Shown here: positions 22,728 through 30,664 of the stretch, piece after piece
How positions within the stretch are numbered: the first letter of the stretch is position 1
Layout of the letters: every line of letters begins with the position of its first letter
Source of the DNA: Thermoplasmata archaeon
Lineage (GTDB): Archaea; Thermoplasmatota; Thermoplasmata; UBA184
NCBI GenBank assembly: GCA_027314845.1
Contig: DAHVAA010000003.1
Location: forward strand, 1-31,957
Length of the DNA: 31,957 nt
Direction: 5' to 3'
Program-made: the position numbers and the translations under genes
The notes under the pieces: model-generated
Told to the model about the DNA's origin: nothing
The model's input: the letters and a program-made list of their open reading frames with translations, nothing else
Database searches by the model: none

Positions 22728-23396
22728 CTACCCTCCGAACGGCTGAACGCCGAAGATGAGGACGATCCCGGTGTTTACCTCGTACGGGTTCGCCCCTCCG
22801 TGATCGATCGGCAAGAAGTCCCCCGCGGCTTCTCCCGCCGCGAGCGCCGAGCTGCTGGTCAGGGGCGTGAAGCTCGGAGAGTTGCTGAACGTGGGAGAGT
22901 AGACCACGATGATCACCACCCACGGACCCATCATTTCGCCGGCGGTGCCGTTGTCGCCAAAGCCCGGAGAGCCGTCGAGGATGTGGTCGTGGTACGGGAA
23001 GTTGTTCAGCCCGCCCCCGTGGAAACACGGGTCGCATTGGGGCATGTACCCGGACGGAAGGACCTCCGGATTGCAGCTCGATGGCGACGTGACGCTGCAT
23101 CCGGCGGGCAGCGGGAAGAACCCAACGACGTAGATCGGCACGGCTTGCGCGAGCAGATTGGGGTCGGGGTTCGTGATCACATGGGTTACGTGGAAGCAGA
23201 CCTCCTCTCCGTTGGCCCAACCAAGTTCCGTGCAAGGACCGGCGGCCGTCGCCACGCCGGAGACCGCGAGCGCCAGACCCACCACCACGACCAGCGCGAC
23301 AGCGATGGCCGCCGCCGGGTTCACCTTTCCCGTGGCTCGTGTCGGTCGGCTACGGATCTCCCGCACGATATCTGTGTACCTGTTCGTCTCGCGCAC
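22728..23396 (-). CDS. Membrane-anchored protein with His/Cys-rich segment
   Basis: Unknown function; 222 residues. A short basic cytoplasmic tail (MRETNRYTDIVREI) precedes one hydrophobic helix (AAAIAVALVVVVGLALAVSG), which may be an anchor or a signal. In the exported domain, QCDPCFHGGGLNN and FPYHDHILDGSPG put two Cys, three His and an Asp close together, like a metal site. Five further cysteines (GPCTE, EVCFH, AGCSV, SSCNP and the CxxC above) could pair. FHVTHVI and GPWVVIIVVYSP are likely beta strands. I chose GTG 23396: GAGGGAAG lies upstream and an AT-rich TATA candidate at 23421-23431. Frames upstream of it lack gene character. Confidence 0.75.
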   Translation of the reverse strand: MRETNRYTDIVREIRSRPTRATGKVNPAAAIAVALVVVVGLALAVSGVATAAGPCTELGWANGEEVCFHVTHVITNPDPNLLAQAVPIYVVGFFPLPAGCSVTSPSSCNPEVLPSGYMPQCDPCFHGGGLNNFPYHDHILDGSPGFGDNGTAGEMMGPWVVIIVVYSPTFSNSPSFTPLTSSSALAAGEAAGDFLPIDHGGANPYEVNTGIVLIFGVQPFGG

Positions 23397-23420
23397 GGTC
23401 TTCCCTCGTCGCTGCAGAGC

Positions 23421-23431
23421 GTGAAAATTAG
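23421..23431 (-). promoter_or_regulatory. TATA-like box of His/Cys-rich surface protein
   Basis: CTAATTTTCAC on the minus strand, about 30 nt from GTG 23396, in an AT-rich patch that stands out from the surrounding GC-rich sequence. Confidence 0.5.
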
Positions 23432-23912
23432 TTGAGGGATTTTCGTCGCGGTCGGACGGATTTTTCACGAAGGGACGGTGGCGTAGTTCCGCGCGGGGGT
23501 CGACCGGCTCGAGGCGAGCTTCGCTCGGTTCACGGGGCGTTCCGGGCAGCATTTGTCGGCGGATTCACCGAGGGCTCTCACCACGCGGTGCGGAACCTAC
23601 CCGAGCGGGCCGCCGGAACGTTTCCACGCTCGGAAGGGAGGGGTGTCGGGTCCAGCGAAAGCGGGTTCGGTCTCGACCTTCGAGCGCGAGCCGCCACGGG
23701 CCCGGGAACGCATGTCGACACGGTCGACGTAGCTGCGTTCGCGGGGACCCCCGGAAGGGCCAGAGCGTTGGCTCGACAACGAACGGCACCGATCACGCTC
23801 TCTCCCGTGAGGACCCAGCGCCTTCGGTGGGGTCCCTACGGTCGGGGGACAATCCTCGTGTTCGATCCGTAGAGCGGTCCGGATCCCTCCGGCCAACGGC
23901 TTGAGAGGAAGG
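23432..23912. other. Gene-free stretch
   Basis: About 480 nt between the His/Cys-rich surface protein promoter and the hemerythrin-like gene end. A 146-codon plus-strand frame spans most of it but is low-complexity Arg/Gly/Ala with no family likeness and no ribosome site. I see no RNA gene or repeat. It probably marks the border between the accessory region and the following operon. Confidence 0.5.
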
Positions 23913-24656
23913 TCACCCCGGTCGACCAGCGACCCGGTCCCGCACTTGCGACCACCGAGCCTCCTCGAGCGTCCCTTCCGCGATCCGCATCGCATCGACG
24001 AAGCGGTTCGGCGGCGGGTCGGACCTCATTCCGGCGAGCAGCACCTCGAGCTCGTTCACGTTCAGGGCGGGTAGGGTCCATCGCATCCACGCCTCGAACC
24101 GCTCGAGGGGAATGTGATTGTAGAACCCGGCGCGCAGCGCCCGTAGCTGTTCGTCCGTGAACCGCTCCCACATCACCGGCACGAGCGTCGCCTCCTCGTT
24201 GTTCAGGTGGGCGAGATAGAGCGCGAAGAGGTCGTTCGCCTCGAGGGTGAGCCGGTCGCCCACCTCGATCCGCCGGGCCCGATCCGTCAGCGGGATGAGC
24301 GCGTCGCACGTCTTCCCGAGCGCGTGGATGCGGCGCGCGATCTCGCCGTGCTCGGTCATCATGAGGGCCACCACGTCCGCGTCGAACGGCTTGACGGCCG
24401 AGAACAGGTCGTGCTCCTCATGGGTCGAGTGCGCCTGGAGCAGGCAGAGGATGCAGTTCGAGACGCTCGAGGAGAGGTCCCGCTTCAATTGTTGCGCGAT
24501 CTCGTTCGATTGGGCCGGGTCGGCGAAATCCGCGACACCGAGCCGCAGCCCGAGCTCGTAGACCATCGAGCGGACGCCCTTGTGGATCGGCCGGAACAGG
24601 TTCTCCCGCTCGGACACCGGTGCGCGCTCCGGCTCGAGCAGGGCGTGCAGGCCCAT
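23913..24656 (-). CDS. Hemerythrin-like (HHE) protein
   Basis: A 247-residue, probably four-helix-bundle protein that may bind a di-iron centre and sense or carry O2, NO or metals. Candidate ligands: H25 in RPIHKGVRS, the cluster HSTHEEHDLF (about 76-85), MTEHGEIARRI, and LAHLNNEEATLVPVMW, in the order expected for hemerythrin HHE domains. The C-terminal helix region (MRWTLPALNVNELEVLLAGM) resembles that of other archaeal HHE proteins. The start is ATG 24656. A TATA-like ATACAAAGG on the minus strand (24672-24680) lies slightly close, about 20 nt. It is third in a minus-strand run with an antiporter and a surface protein, 27 nt from its neighbour. Confidence 0.75.
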   Translation of the reverse strand: MGLHALLEPERAPVSERENLFRPIHKGVRSMVYELGLRLGVADFADPAQSNEIAQQLKRDLSSSVSNCILCLLQAHSTHEEHDLFSAVKPFDADVVALMMTEHGEIARRIHALGKTCDALIPLTDRARRIEVGDRLTLEANDLFALYLAHLNNEEATLVPVMWERFTDEQLRALRAGFYNHIPLERFEAWMRWTLPALNVNELEVLLAGMRSDPPPNRFVDAMRIAEGTLEEARWSQVRDRVAGRPG

Positions 24657-24683
24657 AAGACCGTTCTGGGGCCTTTGTATCCG

Positions 24684-25295
24684 TTAGGCCGGGATGGTCG
24701 GGGTGTAGTAGAGCTCGAGCGTCTCGCTCCAGACGAGCGAAACGTTCTCGGCGTTCCGGTTCTCGAGCACGAGAAAGTACGTGGCCGGTGACGGGAGGAC
24801 TTCGGCCGACAGCGTGCAGAGCGTCCCGTTCCCTCCGCTCCAGAAGTAGGCGGGCGGCGGGGCGCTCGGGGGCGGCGCCGCGTTCAGCGCGTCGAGCTCG
24901 CTCGTGTTGAGGAGGTAGGACTCCACGGGCTGCGGCGCGGAATACTGGCCGATGAAGAACTCGTCGTCGGACAGGCGGTTGGCCTGGTAGGAGGTGAACG
25001 AGTGGGCCGCCAGCGTCTCGCGGGTCCCGCAGTTGACCACGATGAACCGGTCCCCATTCGGGAGGTTGGGAGGAGGCGCCGGCGTGCAGGAGGTTCCGGC
25101 CGCGGGCGTGAGGTCCGGAAGGATGACCACCGCGACCACCACCGCCACCGCGAGCACGGCGATCCCCGCCGCGACCCACCGGCGCCGACCCGTGCGACGT
25201 CCCCCCGCCGAACTGCGGGGGAGCGGGCGCGGAGGCAGGGAACCCCCGGGCGTGGAGGTCTCGGCCGGCGTCGACCCTTCCCGAGCGCGCTCCAT
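24684..25295 (-). CDS. Membrane-anchored surface protein
   Basis: Unknown function; 203 residues. Pro/Arg/Ser-rich cytoplasmic N-terminus (about 38 residues), one transmembrane helix (WVAAGIAVLAVAVVVAVVIL), a Pro/Ala linker with TSCTPAPPPN, and an exported beta-rich domain. This holds three cysteines (TSCT, VNCGT, TLCTL), a proline-rich loop (APPPSAPPPAYFW), and a final strand pair around ATYFLVLENRNAENVSL. The last segment resembles TDTYYFVFTNPYP of the zinc-ribbon surface protein at 7613-8239. The start is ATG 25295. It lies 48 nt after the antiporter gene and 27 nt before the hemerythrin-like gene, all on the minus strand. Confidence 0.75.
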   Translation of the reverse strand: MERAREGSTPAETSTPGGSLPPRPLPRSSAGGRRTGRRRWVAAGIAVLAVAVVVAVVILPDLTPAAGTSCTPAPPPNLPNGDRFIVVNCGTRETLAAHSFTSYQANRLSDDEFFIGQYSAPQPVESYLLNTSELDALNAAPPPSAPPPAYFWSGGNGTLCTLSAEVLPSPATYFLVLENRNAENVSLVWSETLELYYTPTIPA

Positions 25296-25343
25296 GCCCT
25301 CGAGGTTACGGGGGTCCGAGGCTTACACCTTCCCGGTCCGCGC

Positions 25344-26750
25344 CTACGGCCCGTTCTTGCGCGGGGGAAGCGGCGGCGGGGGCCGGGGGGCTGTGGGGGA
25401 GGCGGGAGCAGGGCCGGCATCAGGGACCACGGCGGGCCCAATGGGCGACGCGACCACGGGTAACGGTCCCGATTCGTCGCTCAGAGCGATCAGATGGGGC
25501 GCCGCCGCCGCCCACCGGTCTTCGACCTCGCGGGAGGCCGGCTCCGGTCGAGGGGGTGCCACGAACAGCCAGACGGTCATCGCGATGTTCGTGCCGACGA
25601 TCAGCAGGATCGCGGGCAAGAACAGCTGGGAGACCTCGGGAACCTGCTCGAGCGCAACGATCAGGAGAACCGCGGAGGTGAGTCCCCGGCCGTAGAACGC
25701 CGCCGCCGCTCCGGACCAGCTCGGAGGGACGGCCTGAGGGCGGGTGACCGCTGGGAAGATCGACCTTCGGGCCAACAGGATCAGGACGACGAGCCCCGCG
25801 ATCGCGAGGCCGGGGATGAGCCCCGGGTTCGACAACGAGGCGAAGAGCCCGATGAGGAACAGGAAGAACGAACGGAGCACGAAGGCGATCTCCACCTCGA
25901 CCTTCCGCAGGTCGTTGGAGATCCGGAACGGACGTGAGCGTCGGAGGAACCGACGGACGAGCTCCTCGTTCCCCACGACCACTCCGAAGACCAGGGCGGC
26001 CAGGATACCGGACCCCCCGAGCGCCTCCGTCACGGAGTAGGTCACGAACAGGAACCCAAGCGTGGCGAGCGCGACGAACGGTCGGTCTTGCCAGCCGTAA
26101 AGGAAGAGCAGCCAGATGAGCCCCGCCGCGAGGCCGATCCCGATCCCGACGGGGAGCGGGAGGACGAGCGACGCGGTGACGTTCAGGGCGAGCGATGCGG
26201 AGGACGGGGCGCGAAGCGCGAGGATCGTCGTGACGGTCACGACCGCCACCGCGTCCTCGACCGCGCCGTCCAGGTGCAGGAAGCTACGGAGCCCGGGGGC
26301 GAGGCCGAGCCGGTTCGCGAGGGGGATGATCACGGCGCCCGAGGTGCATCCGAGGGCGGTCGCGAAGAGGAGTGAAAGGACGGTGTGCCCCGGGAAGATG
26401 AACAGGGAGCTCACGATGAAGATCAGCGCCGAGCTCAAGAGGTAACTCGTGACGGCGAAAACGAGCGCGGAACCGGCGAGCGGGCGGACGAGACGCAGCT
26501 GGAGGTCGAGTCCCGCGTCGAAGAGGATGAGCATGAGGGTCGTCGCTCCCAGGAGCGGCGCGATCGCGAGCAGCGAGCTGGTGGCGACCAGGCCGAGCAG
26601 CGGACCCGCGATGAACCCGAGGGCCACCAGCCAAAGGACGTCGGGGACCCGGAACCGGGAGGAGAGCCAATCGGCTCCGAAGCCGACCAGGAGCGTCGCC
26701 CCTAGCAGAAGGACAAGCAGGCTCGTGCCGGTAAGCCCGAGGAGCGCCAT
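25344..26750 (-). CDS. Monovalent cation/proton antiporter (CPA family)
   Basis: Exchanges Na+ or K+ for protons across the membrane. The 468-residue protein has about 12-13 hydrophobic helices. It starts MALLGLTGTSLLVLLLGATL, with LSSRFRVPDVLWLVALGFIAGP, a GLDLQ segment after LMLILFDA typical of CPA transporters, the unwound TM4 region ALGCTSGAVIIPLANRL, and the ion-site helix LHLDGAVEDAVAVVTV, whose Glu-Asp pair stands in for the usual ND/DD. A Pro-rich cytoplasmic tail of about 80 residues follows. The direction of ions and specificity cannot be read. It is probably the first gene of a run with the surface protein and hemerythrin-like protein. Confidence 0.88.
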   Translation of the reverse strand: MALLGLTGTSLLVLLLGATLLVGFGADWLSSRFRVPDVLWLVALGFIAGPLLGLVATSSLLAIAPLLGATTLMLILFDAGLDLQLRLVRPLAGSALVFAVTSYLLSSALIFIVSSLFIFPGHTVLSLLFATALGCTSGAVIIPLANRLGLAPGLRSFLHLDGAVEDAVAVVTVTTILALRAPSSASLALNVTASLVLPLPVGIGIGLAAGLIWLLFLYGWQDRPFVALATLGFLFVTYSVTEALGGSGILAALVFGVVVGNEELVRRFLRRSRPFRISNDLRKVEVEIAFVLRSFFLFLIGLFASLSNPGLIPGLAIAGLVVLILLARRSIFPAVTRPQAVPPSWSGAAAAFYGRGLTSAVLLIVALEQVPEVSQLFLPAILLIVGTNIAMTVWLFVAPPRPEPASREVEDRWAAAAPHLIALSDESGPLPVVASPIGPAVVPDAGPAPASPTAPRPPPPLPPRKNGP

Positions 26751-26970
26751 CTAGGGCCCCTCCGCCCGGGTGGCAGGTCGTGGGTCGGTAGGGCCTCCTC
26801 GCAAGGGCGGTTCTCCGCCCCTCAACCCAATGGCCCTTATGCGTTGCCGGACAGGTGACCTCGCAATCCCCGGATCCGAACCGTTCGAGAGGTCAGTCTC
26901 CCCGGCCGCTCGAAAGCTCCTTTCGACCCCGAAAGCCTTTATTCGAGGCGTACGGCTGGATGACTGACCC
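26751..26970. other. Divergent intergenic region with inverted repeat
   Basis: 220 nt between the antiporter and NqrB/RnfD-like genes. It holds an inverted repeat CGAAAG-CTC-A-less spacer-CTTTCG type element at 26911-26925 (arms CGAAAG and CTTTCG, three-base spacer) followed by a further CGAAAG at 26930-26935. A TATA-like CCTTTATTCG (about 26936-26945) lies 27-35 nt before ATG 26971. A candidate minus-strand TATA (GCATAAGGG, about 26834-26842) could serve the antiporter with a ~60-nt leader. Confidence 0.4.
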
Positions 26971-28275
26971 ATGGTCGAGACCGACCCTGCCGACACTTCG
27001 GGCGCGCCTTCGGCCCAGCCCACCGTGCGGGCGGCCCGACGCGGGGCGGAGCTGCTCCGGCGCTTTCCGCCGGTCCGATTGACGTGGATCTTCCTCGCGG
27101 GGCTGGGGGGCTACGAGTCGTACTACCTCCTTGGCCTCGGACTCCCCTCGCTCATCGCCCTGCCGCTCATCGCCGCGATCGTCGACCTCGGGTTCCAGGG
27201 CATGCGGTTCAACCGCTGGCGGTTCCCCGATGCGGCGCTCGTCACCGGGCTCTTTCTCGCCCTCATCTTTCCGCCGGTCGCTCCGCTGCTCGCGACCGGG
27301 GCCGTGGTGTTCGCCGCGGTAGCCCTTCGCCACGCCCTGCGCTTCCGGGGACGACCTTGGTTCAACCCGGCGGCCCTCGGCGTGCTGATCGGCACTCTCG
27401 CCTTCGGCCTCGCTCCCGCCTGGTGGGTCGGTATCGGCCCGTTCGGTGAGGCCGCGGTCGTCGCGCTCGGGCTCTTGCTGATCCTACGCCAGCCGTCGTC
27501 CTGGAGGCTCCCGGCGATCTTCCTCGCCAGCTACGGCGTTCTCGCCATCGTACAGCACCTGGTGGTCGGCACGACCACGGACCCGCGATTGCTCGCGCTG
27601 CAGGTCGCCGACCCGGCGACCCTGTTCTTCGCCCTGTTCATGGTCGCCGAGCCCCGAACGGCCCCCGGAGCCGCGCACCAGAAGGTGCTCTACGCCGGCG
27701 TGGTCGGCACCGCGGCTGCGTTCCTGCCGCTGTTCCTCCCGTCGCTCGGAGTGATCGTCAGCCTCCTCCTCGGGAATGGGGTCGCGATCGCCCTCCGGCG
27801 CACCCCGGCCGACGAGCGGGTCCCGGCGAGCTCACGAGCGAGCCGGCCGGGCCGGACCAGCCCGAGGTCGGCCGCCCGTCGGGCCCCGAGTCGTTGGCCG
27901 GTCTCCTACCGGGTCGGCTCCGCGGTCCTGGTCGTGGTCGTGCTCGCCGCCGTCGTCGGCACGAACCCCCTCGGCGGAACCCCCGCGCCGGTCGTGACGA
28001 TCAGCAACCCCGTCAGCCCCGGTGGGGGTGGGGGCGGCGGAACGCTCTCGGCCGCCTGCCAGTCCGACAACCCCTCGATCCCCTCTTCCCAGCTCACCAC
28101 ACTGCACAAGATGCTCGGGCCCTCGGTCATCCTCTCCTACGATGCGGGGACGGGCGTCGTGAAGTTCTATGACCCGGTGAACCACGTGACCGTGACCGAG
28201 TACGACCTCTACGAGGACTACGGCTTCGCCGAGTTCAACGGGGACGATTACGCGGTCAGCGGCTGCGCGGCCTAG
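26971..28275 (+). CDS. NqrB/RnfD-like membrane protein with exported C-terminal domain
   Basis: 434 residues. Residues ~35-280 form about nine or ten membrane helices of the NqrB/RnfD family, seen in ALVTGLFLALIFPP, LRFRGRPWFNPAALGVLIG (about 123-141) and FFALFMVAEPRTAP (about 218-231). That family carries redox cofactors in ion-pumping complexes, but I see no clear S/T-x-A-T flavinylation site and no other Nqr/Rnf subunit nearby. A basic linker (about 285-310), another helix (VLVVVVLAAVVG), a polyglycine tract, and an exported domain of about 85 residues with two cysteines follow. That domain is rich in Asp/Tyr and is unusual for the family. ATG 26971 follows a TATA-like box. It is a single gene, probably a family offshoot. 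Confidence 0.82.
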   Translation: MVETDPADTSGAPSAQPTVRAARRGAELLRRFPPVRLTWIFLAGLGGYESYYLLGLGLPSLIALPLIAAIVDLGFQGMRFNRWRFPDAALVTGLFLALIFPPVAPLLATGAVVFAAVALRHALRFRGRPWFNPAALGVLIGTLAFGLAPAWWVGIGPFGEAAVVALGLLLILRQPSSWRLPAIFLASYGVLAIVQHLVVGTTTDPRLLALQVADPATLFFALFMVAEPRTAPGAAHQKVLYAGVVGTAAAFLPLFLPSLGVIVSLLLGNGVAIALRRTPADERVPASSRASRPGRTSPRSAARRAPSRWPVSYRVGSAVLVVVVLAAVVGTNPLGGTPAPVVTISNPVSPGGGGGGGTLSAACQSDNPSIPSSQLTTLHKMLGPSVILSYDAGTGVVKFYDPVNHVTVTEYDLYEDYGFAEFNGDDYAVSGCAA

Positions 28276-28297
28276 CACCGCGCGGTCGACCCGGCGT

Positions 28298-28319
28298 TAT
28301 AGCTATGGTATTAGCTATA
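28298..28319. repeat. AT-rich palindrome upstream of phoU-like gene
   Basis: Arms TATAGCTA (28298-28305) and TAGCTATA (28312-28319) around six bases; each half contains the palindrome TAGCTA. It sits in a short AT-rich island in an otherwise ~70% GC region, upstream of a TATATAT box. Probably a regulator-binding site. Confidence 0.65.
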
Positions 28320-28333
28320 GTCTAAATTGAAAT

Positions 28334-28342
28334 TCTATATAT
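28334..28342 (+). promoter_or_regulatory. TATA box of phoU-like gene
   Basis: CTATATATC, the strongest TATA box in the window. Its centre is about 27-29 nt from ATG 28367, which supports that start rather than ATG 28346. Confidence 0.6.
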
Positions 28343-28366
28343 CTGATGCTGACGCTCCTTCCTTCG

Positions 28367-29353
28367 ATGAAGCGAGCGAACCACCCCCACGAACTGGCCC
28401 GGCCGGCGAAAGAGGCCCGGCCGACCCCCGCCCCTTTCGACCTTCCTCGAACGCGGGAGAAGGGGCGGGAACCCCCCGGCCCGGCGATCCTCCTCGTGAC
28501 CCACGGCGAGCCCCCCGAGCATCTCTTCCGACGCCTCCTCGGGGCCTATCTCGCCGGCGCCCGGGAGTTCGTCCTCCGGGAGCGGGGGGTCCTCCGGGCG
28601 CCGACGCGGGAGGTCGTGCGCAGCTTCTGCCGGCGGACCCGGCAGCCCGAGATCCTCTCCGACGAGCCCGGCGTCCTGACGCTTCGGGACCTGGCGTTCG
28701 AGAGCCCCGTGCCGCTCGAGCAGCGGATCTCGCGAATGGGACGGATCGTCCTCGACTTCCACCGGGCGGCGGTCGAGAGCTGGTCCCACCTTCCGCTCGA
28801 CGCCGACGGGGCATGGGAGCGACGCGACGACGAGATCGACCGCGAGGCCTGGTACGTCCAACGCCTTGCCGCGATCCGCCTCCGGGACGGGGAGGGCGGT
28901 TCGCGGCTCCTCGGCTATTGGACCGTCGCCCGGAGCCTCGAGCGGATCGCCGACCATGCGACGATCCTCGGCGACGAGGGCCGGCGGCTGGTCGACCTGC
29001 CTCAGGGCACGGGACCGTTGACCTCGTTGCGCCAGTTCCACCGTCAGGCGATGGACCACCTCGAAGGGGTCCTATCCGCGACCGACGGCGCGACCGCGAA
29101 CGAGCTCCTCGACACCGGCGAGGCACTGCTCGCCTCGGGGCGGGCCCTCTCCGACCGGCTCCTCCCCGCCGTGAACGGGGGGACGATGCCGCCGGCGACC
29201 GCCGCCGCCGTGGCCCGCATCCTCGAATCGATCGGCCGCACGGTTGCCTATTCCGAGGATATCGCGCAGGTCGTGCTCGACCGCTCGCTTCCCACGGTCC
29301 GCGTTGGCGAACGGACCCTCGTGTCCCCCCTCGCCGCCTCCCCGCTCGCTTGA
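28367..29353 (+). CDS. phoU: PhoU-like phosphate regulator
   Basis: Probable regulator of phosphate uptake, 328 residues. After a Pro/Arg-rich N-terminus of about 35 residues comes a region resembling the AbrB/regulator-like domain found on archaeal PhoU proteins. Two PhoU helical repeats follow: the first carries ERRDDEIDREAWYV (E/DxxxD metal-site pattern), the second GYWTVARSLERIADHATIL, the hallmark PhoU motif, repeated as ARILESIGRTVAYSEDIAQ near the end. No membrane segment is seen. I prefer ATG 28367, because ATG 28346 lies too close to the TATA box to be transcribed. It is followed after 64 nt by a SixA-like phosphatase. Confidence 0.85.
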   Translation: MKRANHPHELARPAKEARPTPAPFDLPRTREKGREPPGPAILLVTHGEPPEHLFRRLLGAYLAGAREFVLRERGVLRAPTREVVRSFCRRTRQPEILSDEPGVLTLRDLAFESPVPLEQRISRMGRIVLDFHRAAVESWSHLPLDADGAWERRDDEIDREAWYVQRLAAIRLRDGEGGSRLLGYWTVARSLERIADHATILGDEGRRLVDLPQGTGPLTSLRQFHRQAMDHLEGVLSATDGATANELLDTGEALLASGRALSDRLLPAVNGGTMPPATAAAVARILESIGRTVAYSEDIAQVVLDRSLPTVRVGERTLVSPLAASPLA

Positions 29354-29417
29354 GCGGTCTCGGAGGGACGTGAGGGAGGCGTTTTCCTCCCCCGCCCCTC
29401 GACCTCCCGAACGATCC

Positions 29418-29954
29418 ATGCCCCCCGTCACCCCCAACACGCGCTACCTCCGGGTGGTCGTCGTCCGTCACGGCCCGGCCGAAACCCGCGACCCCGCCCG
29501 GTGGCCGGACGACGACCTTCGGCCGCTGACCCCGAAAGGGCTCAAGGATACCCGGAAGGCGGCGAGAGGGATCGCGGACCTGCTCGACTCGGCGCCGGTG
29601 ATCGCGACCAGTTCGGCCGAGCGGGCTCGGGCGACCGCCGAGGTCGTCCGGTCCGCGCTCGGCTCGAAGCGACGGATCGAGGCCTGGGAGGAGCTCGCGA
29701 GCGGCCGGATGGCCGAACCTATCTTCGCCCGGCTCGAGCGGTCGGCCCGCCCCGGCAAAGCGTTCGTCCTCGTTGGCCACGAACCTACCCTCGCCGAGTT
29801 CGTGGGGCTCGCCCTCACGGGGGACGGTCTCCCGCTGGTCGAGCTATCGAAAGGCGGGGCCGCGTGCCTCGAGTTCCCCGCGGCGGTGCGGCCCGGCGCC
29901 GCCCGCCTCCTGTGGCTGCTCACGCGCCGTCAGCTCGAGGCGATCGGCGATTAG
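29418..29954 (+). CDS. SixA-like histidine phosphatase
   Basis: Phosphatase of the histidine phosphatase superfamily, 178 residues, the short SixA form. The catalytic VVVRHGPAE (R17, H18) near the N-terminus makes the phosphohistidine intermediate. SSAERARATAEVV and VLVGHEPTLAEFV (second His) complete the site. SixA-like proteins often dephosphorylate phosphohistidine proteins and are commonly found with PhoU/CHAD/Ppx genes, which suits this location. ATG 29418 starts directly at the family N-terminus. Its TAG shares bases with the TAA of the convergent kinase gene. Confidence 0.88.
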   Translation: MPPVTPNTRYLRVVVVRHGPAETRDPARWPDDDLRPLTPKGLKDTRKAARGIADLLDSAPVIATSSAERARATAEVVRSALGSKRRIEAWEELASGRMAEPIFARLERSARPGKAFVLVGHEPTLAEFVGLALTGDGLPLVELSKGGAACLEFPAAVRPGAARLLWLLTRRQLEAIGD

Positions 29955-30664
29955 AGGCGGGCGCGGCGGGGCCGGCCGCCCGCACCGTAGAGCGGAGCGA
30001 TCAGGCGGCGGACGTCCTCGTGGACCTGTTCGGGGGCCCGGTTCGCGTCGACCCGGTGGAAGTCGTACTCTCCCGACATCCAGTCGAACTCTCGCCCCAG
30101 TCGGTCCTGGTAGAGGAAGAAGCTCTCGAACAGGTCGCGCGAAAGGCTCAGGTCCATCCCGCTCTCCCAGTAGTCGAGCGAGCCGTACTTCGCGATCGAG
30201 CGATGGAGGAGGATCTCCGGCCGCGCCTCGAGGAAGACGATGAGGTCGGGCCGCAGGGCGAAGCCGTAGACCTCGCGCGCCCACTCGCGCGACGCCCCGC
30301 GCGCGATCGCCCGCGCCATCAGGGTGTAGATGTAGCGGTCCGCGAGGACGGTCGAGCCCGCGGCGAGCGCCGGGATGATCTTGTTCTCGAGCTGGTCGGC
30401 GAAGTCGACCGCGTAGAGGAGCGCGAGCGTGGTCGCACCGAGCGTGTGCCCCTGCTTCGCTCGGTCGATCTCGTTGCTGACGAGGTCCGAGCGCCGAAGG
30501 CCGGTGTCGACGACCGCGTGCCCCTCGACCTCGAGGAAGCTTTTCAGGAGCGCTACCTCGGTCGTCCGGCCGGACCCGTCCGGACCCTCGACCACAACGA
30601 GCTTGCCGCCGAGCGCCTCGGTCGGCATCCCGGGAAGCCGGGTCCCGTACGTCCTACCCGTCAT
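29951..30664 (-). CDS. Thymidylate-kinase-like protein, paralog 2, Walker A Lys-to-Arg
   Basis: P-loop nucleotide kinase fold, 237 residues. The Walker A loop reads GPDGSGRTT (G27-T35), with Arg33 where the ATP-binding lysine should be, so catalysis may be weak or altered. The DRY motif is ADRYIYTLMARAIARG, unlike the classical DRYxxSxxAYQ. YWESGMDLSLS and RLGREFDWM also occur in the neighbouring paralog and are not canonical for Tmk. The first 12 residues may precede the true start (ATG at M13). It overlaps the upstream paralog by 11 nt, so both are in one operon. dTMP kinase is a family-level call; another nucleotide or polyphosphate-related substrate is possible. Confidence 0.8.
   Translation of the reverse strand: MTGRTYGTRLPGMPTEALGGKLVVVEGPDGSGRTTEVALLKSFLEVEGHAVVDTGLRRSDLVSNEIDRAKQGHTLGATTLALLYAVDFADQLENKIIPALAAGSTVLADRYIYTLMARAIARGASREWAREVYGFALRPDLIVFLEARPEILLHRSIAKYGSLDYWESGMDLSLSRDLFESFFLYQDRLGREFDWMSGEYDFHRVDANRAPEQVHEDVRRLIAPLYGAGGRPRRARL

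Noticed and set aside
23432..23872. 146-codon plus-strand frame
   Set aside because: No ribosome site, low-complexity Arg/Gly/Ala composition, and it begins within a probable promoter of the opposite gene.
28335..29780. 481-codon minus-strand frame
   Set aside because: Shadow of the phoU-like and sixA-like genes; no domain recognised.
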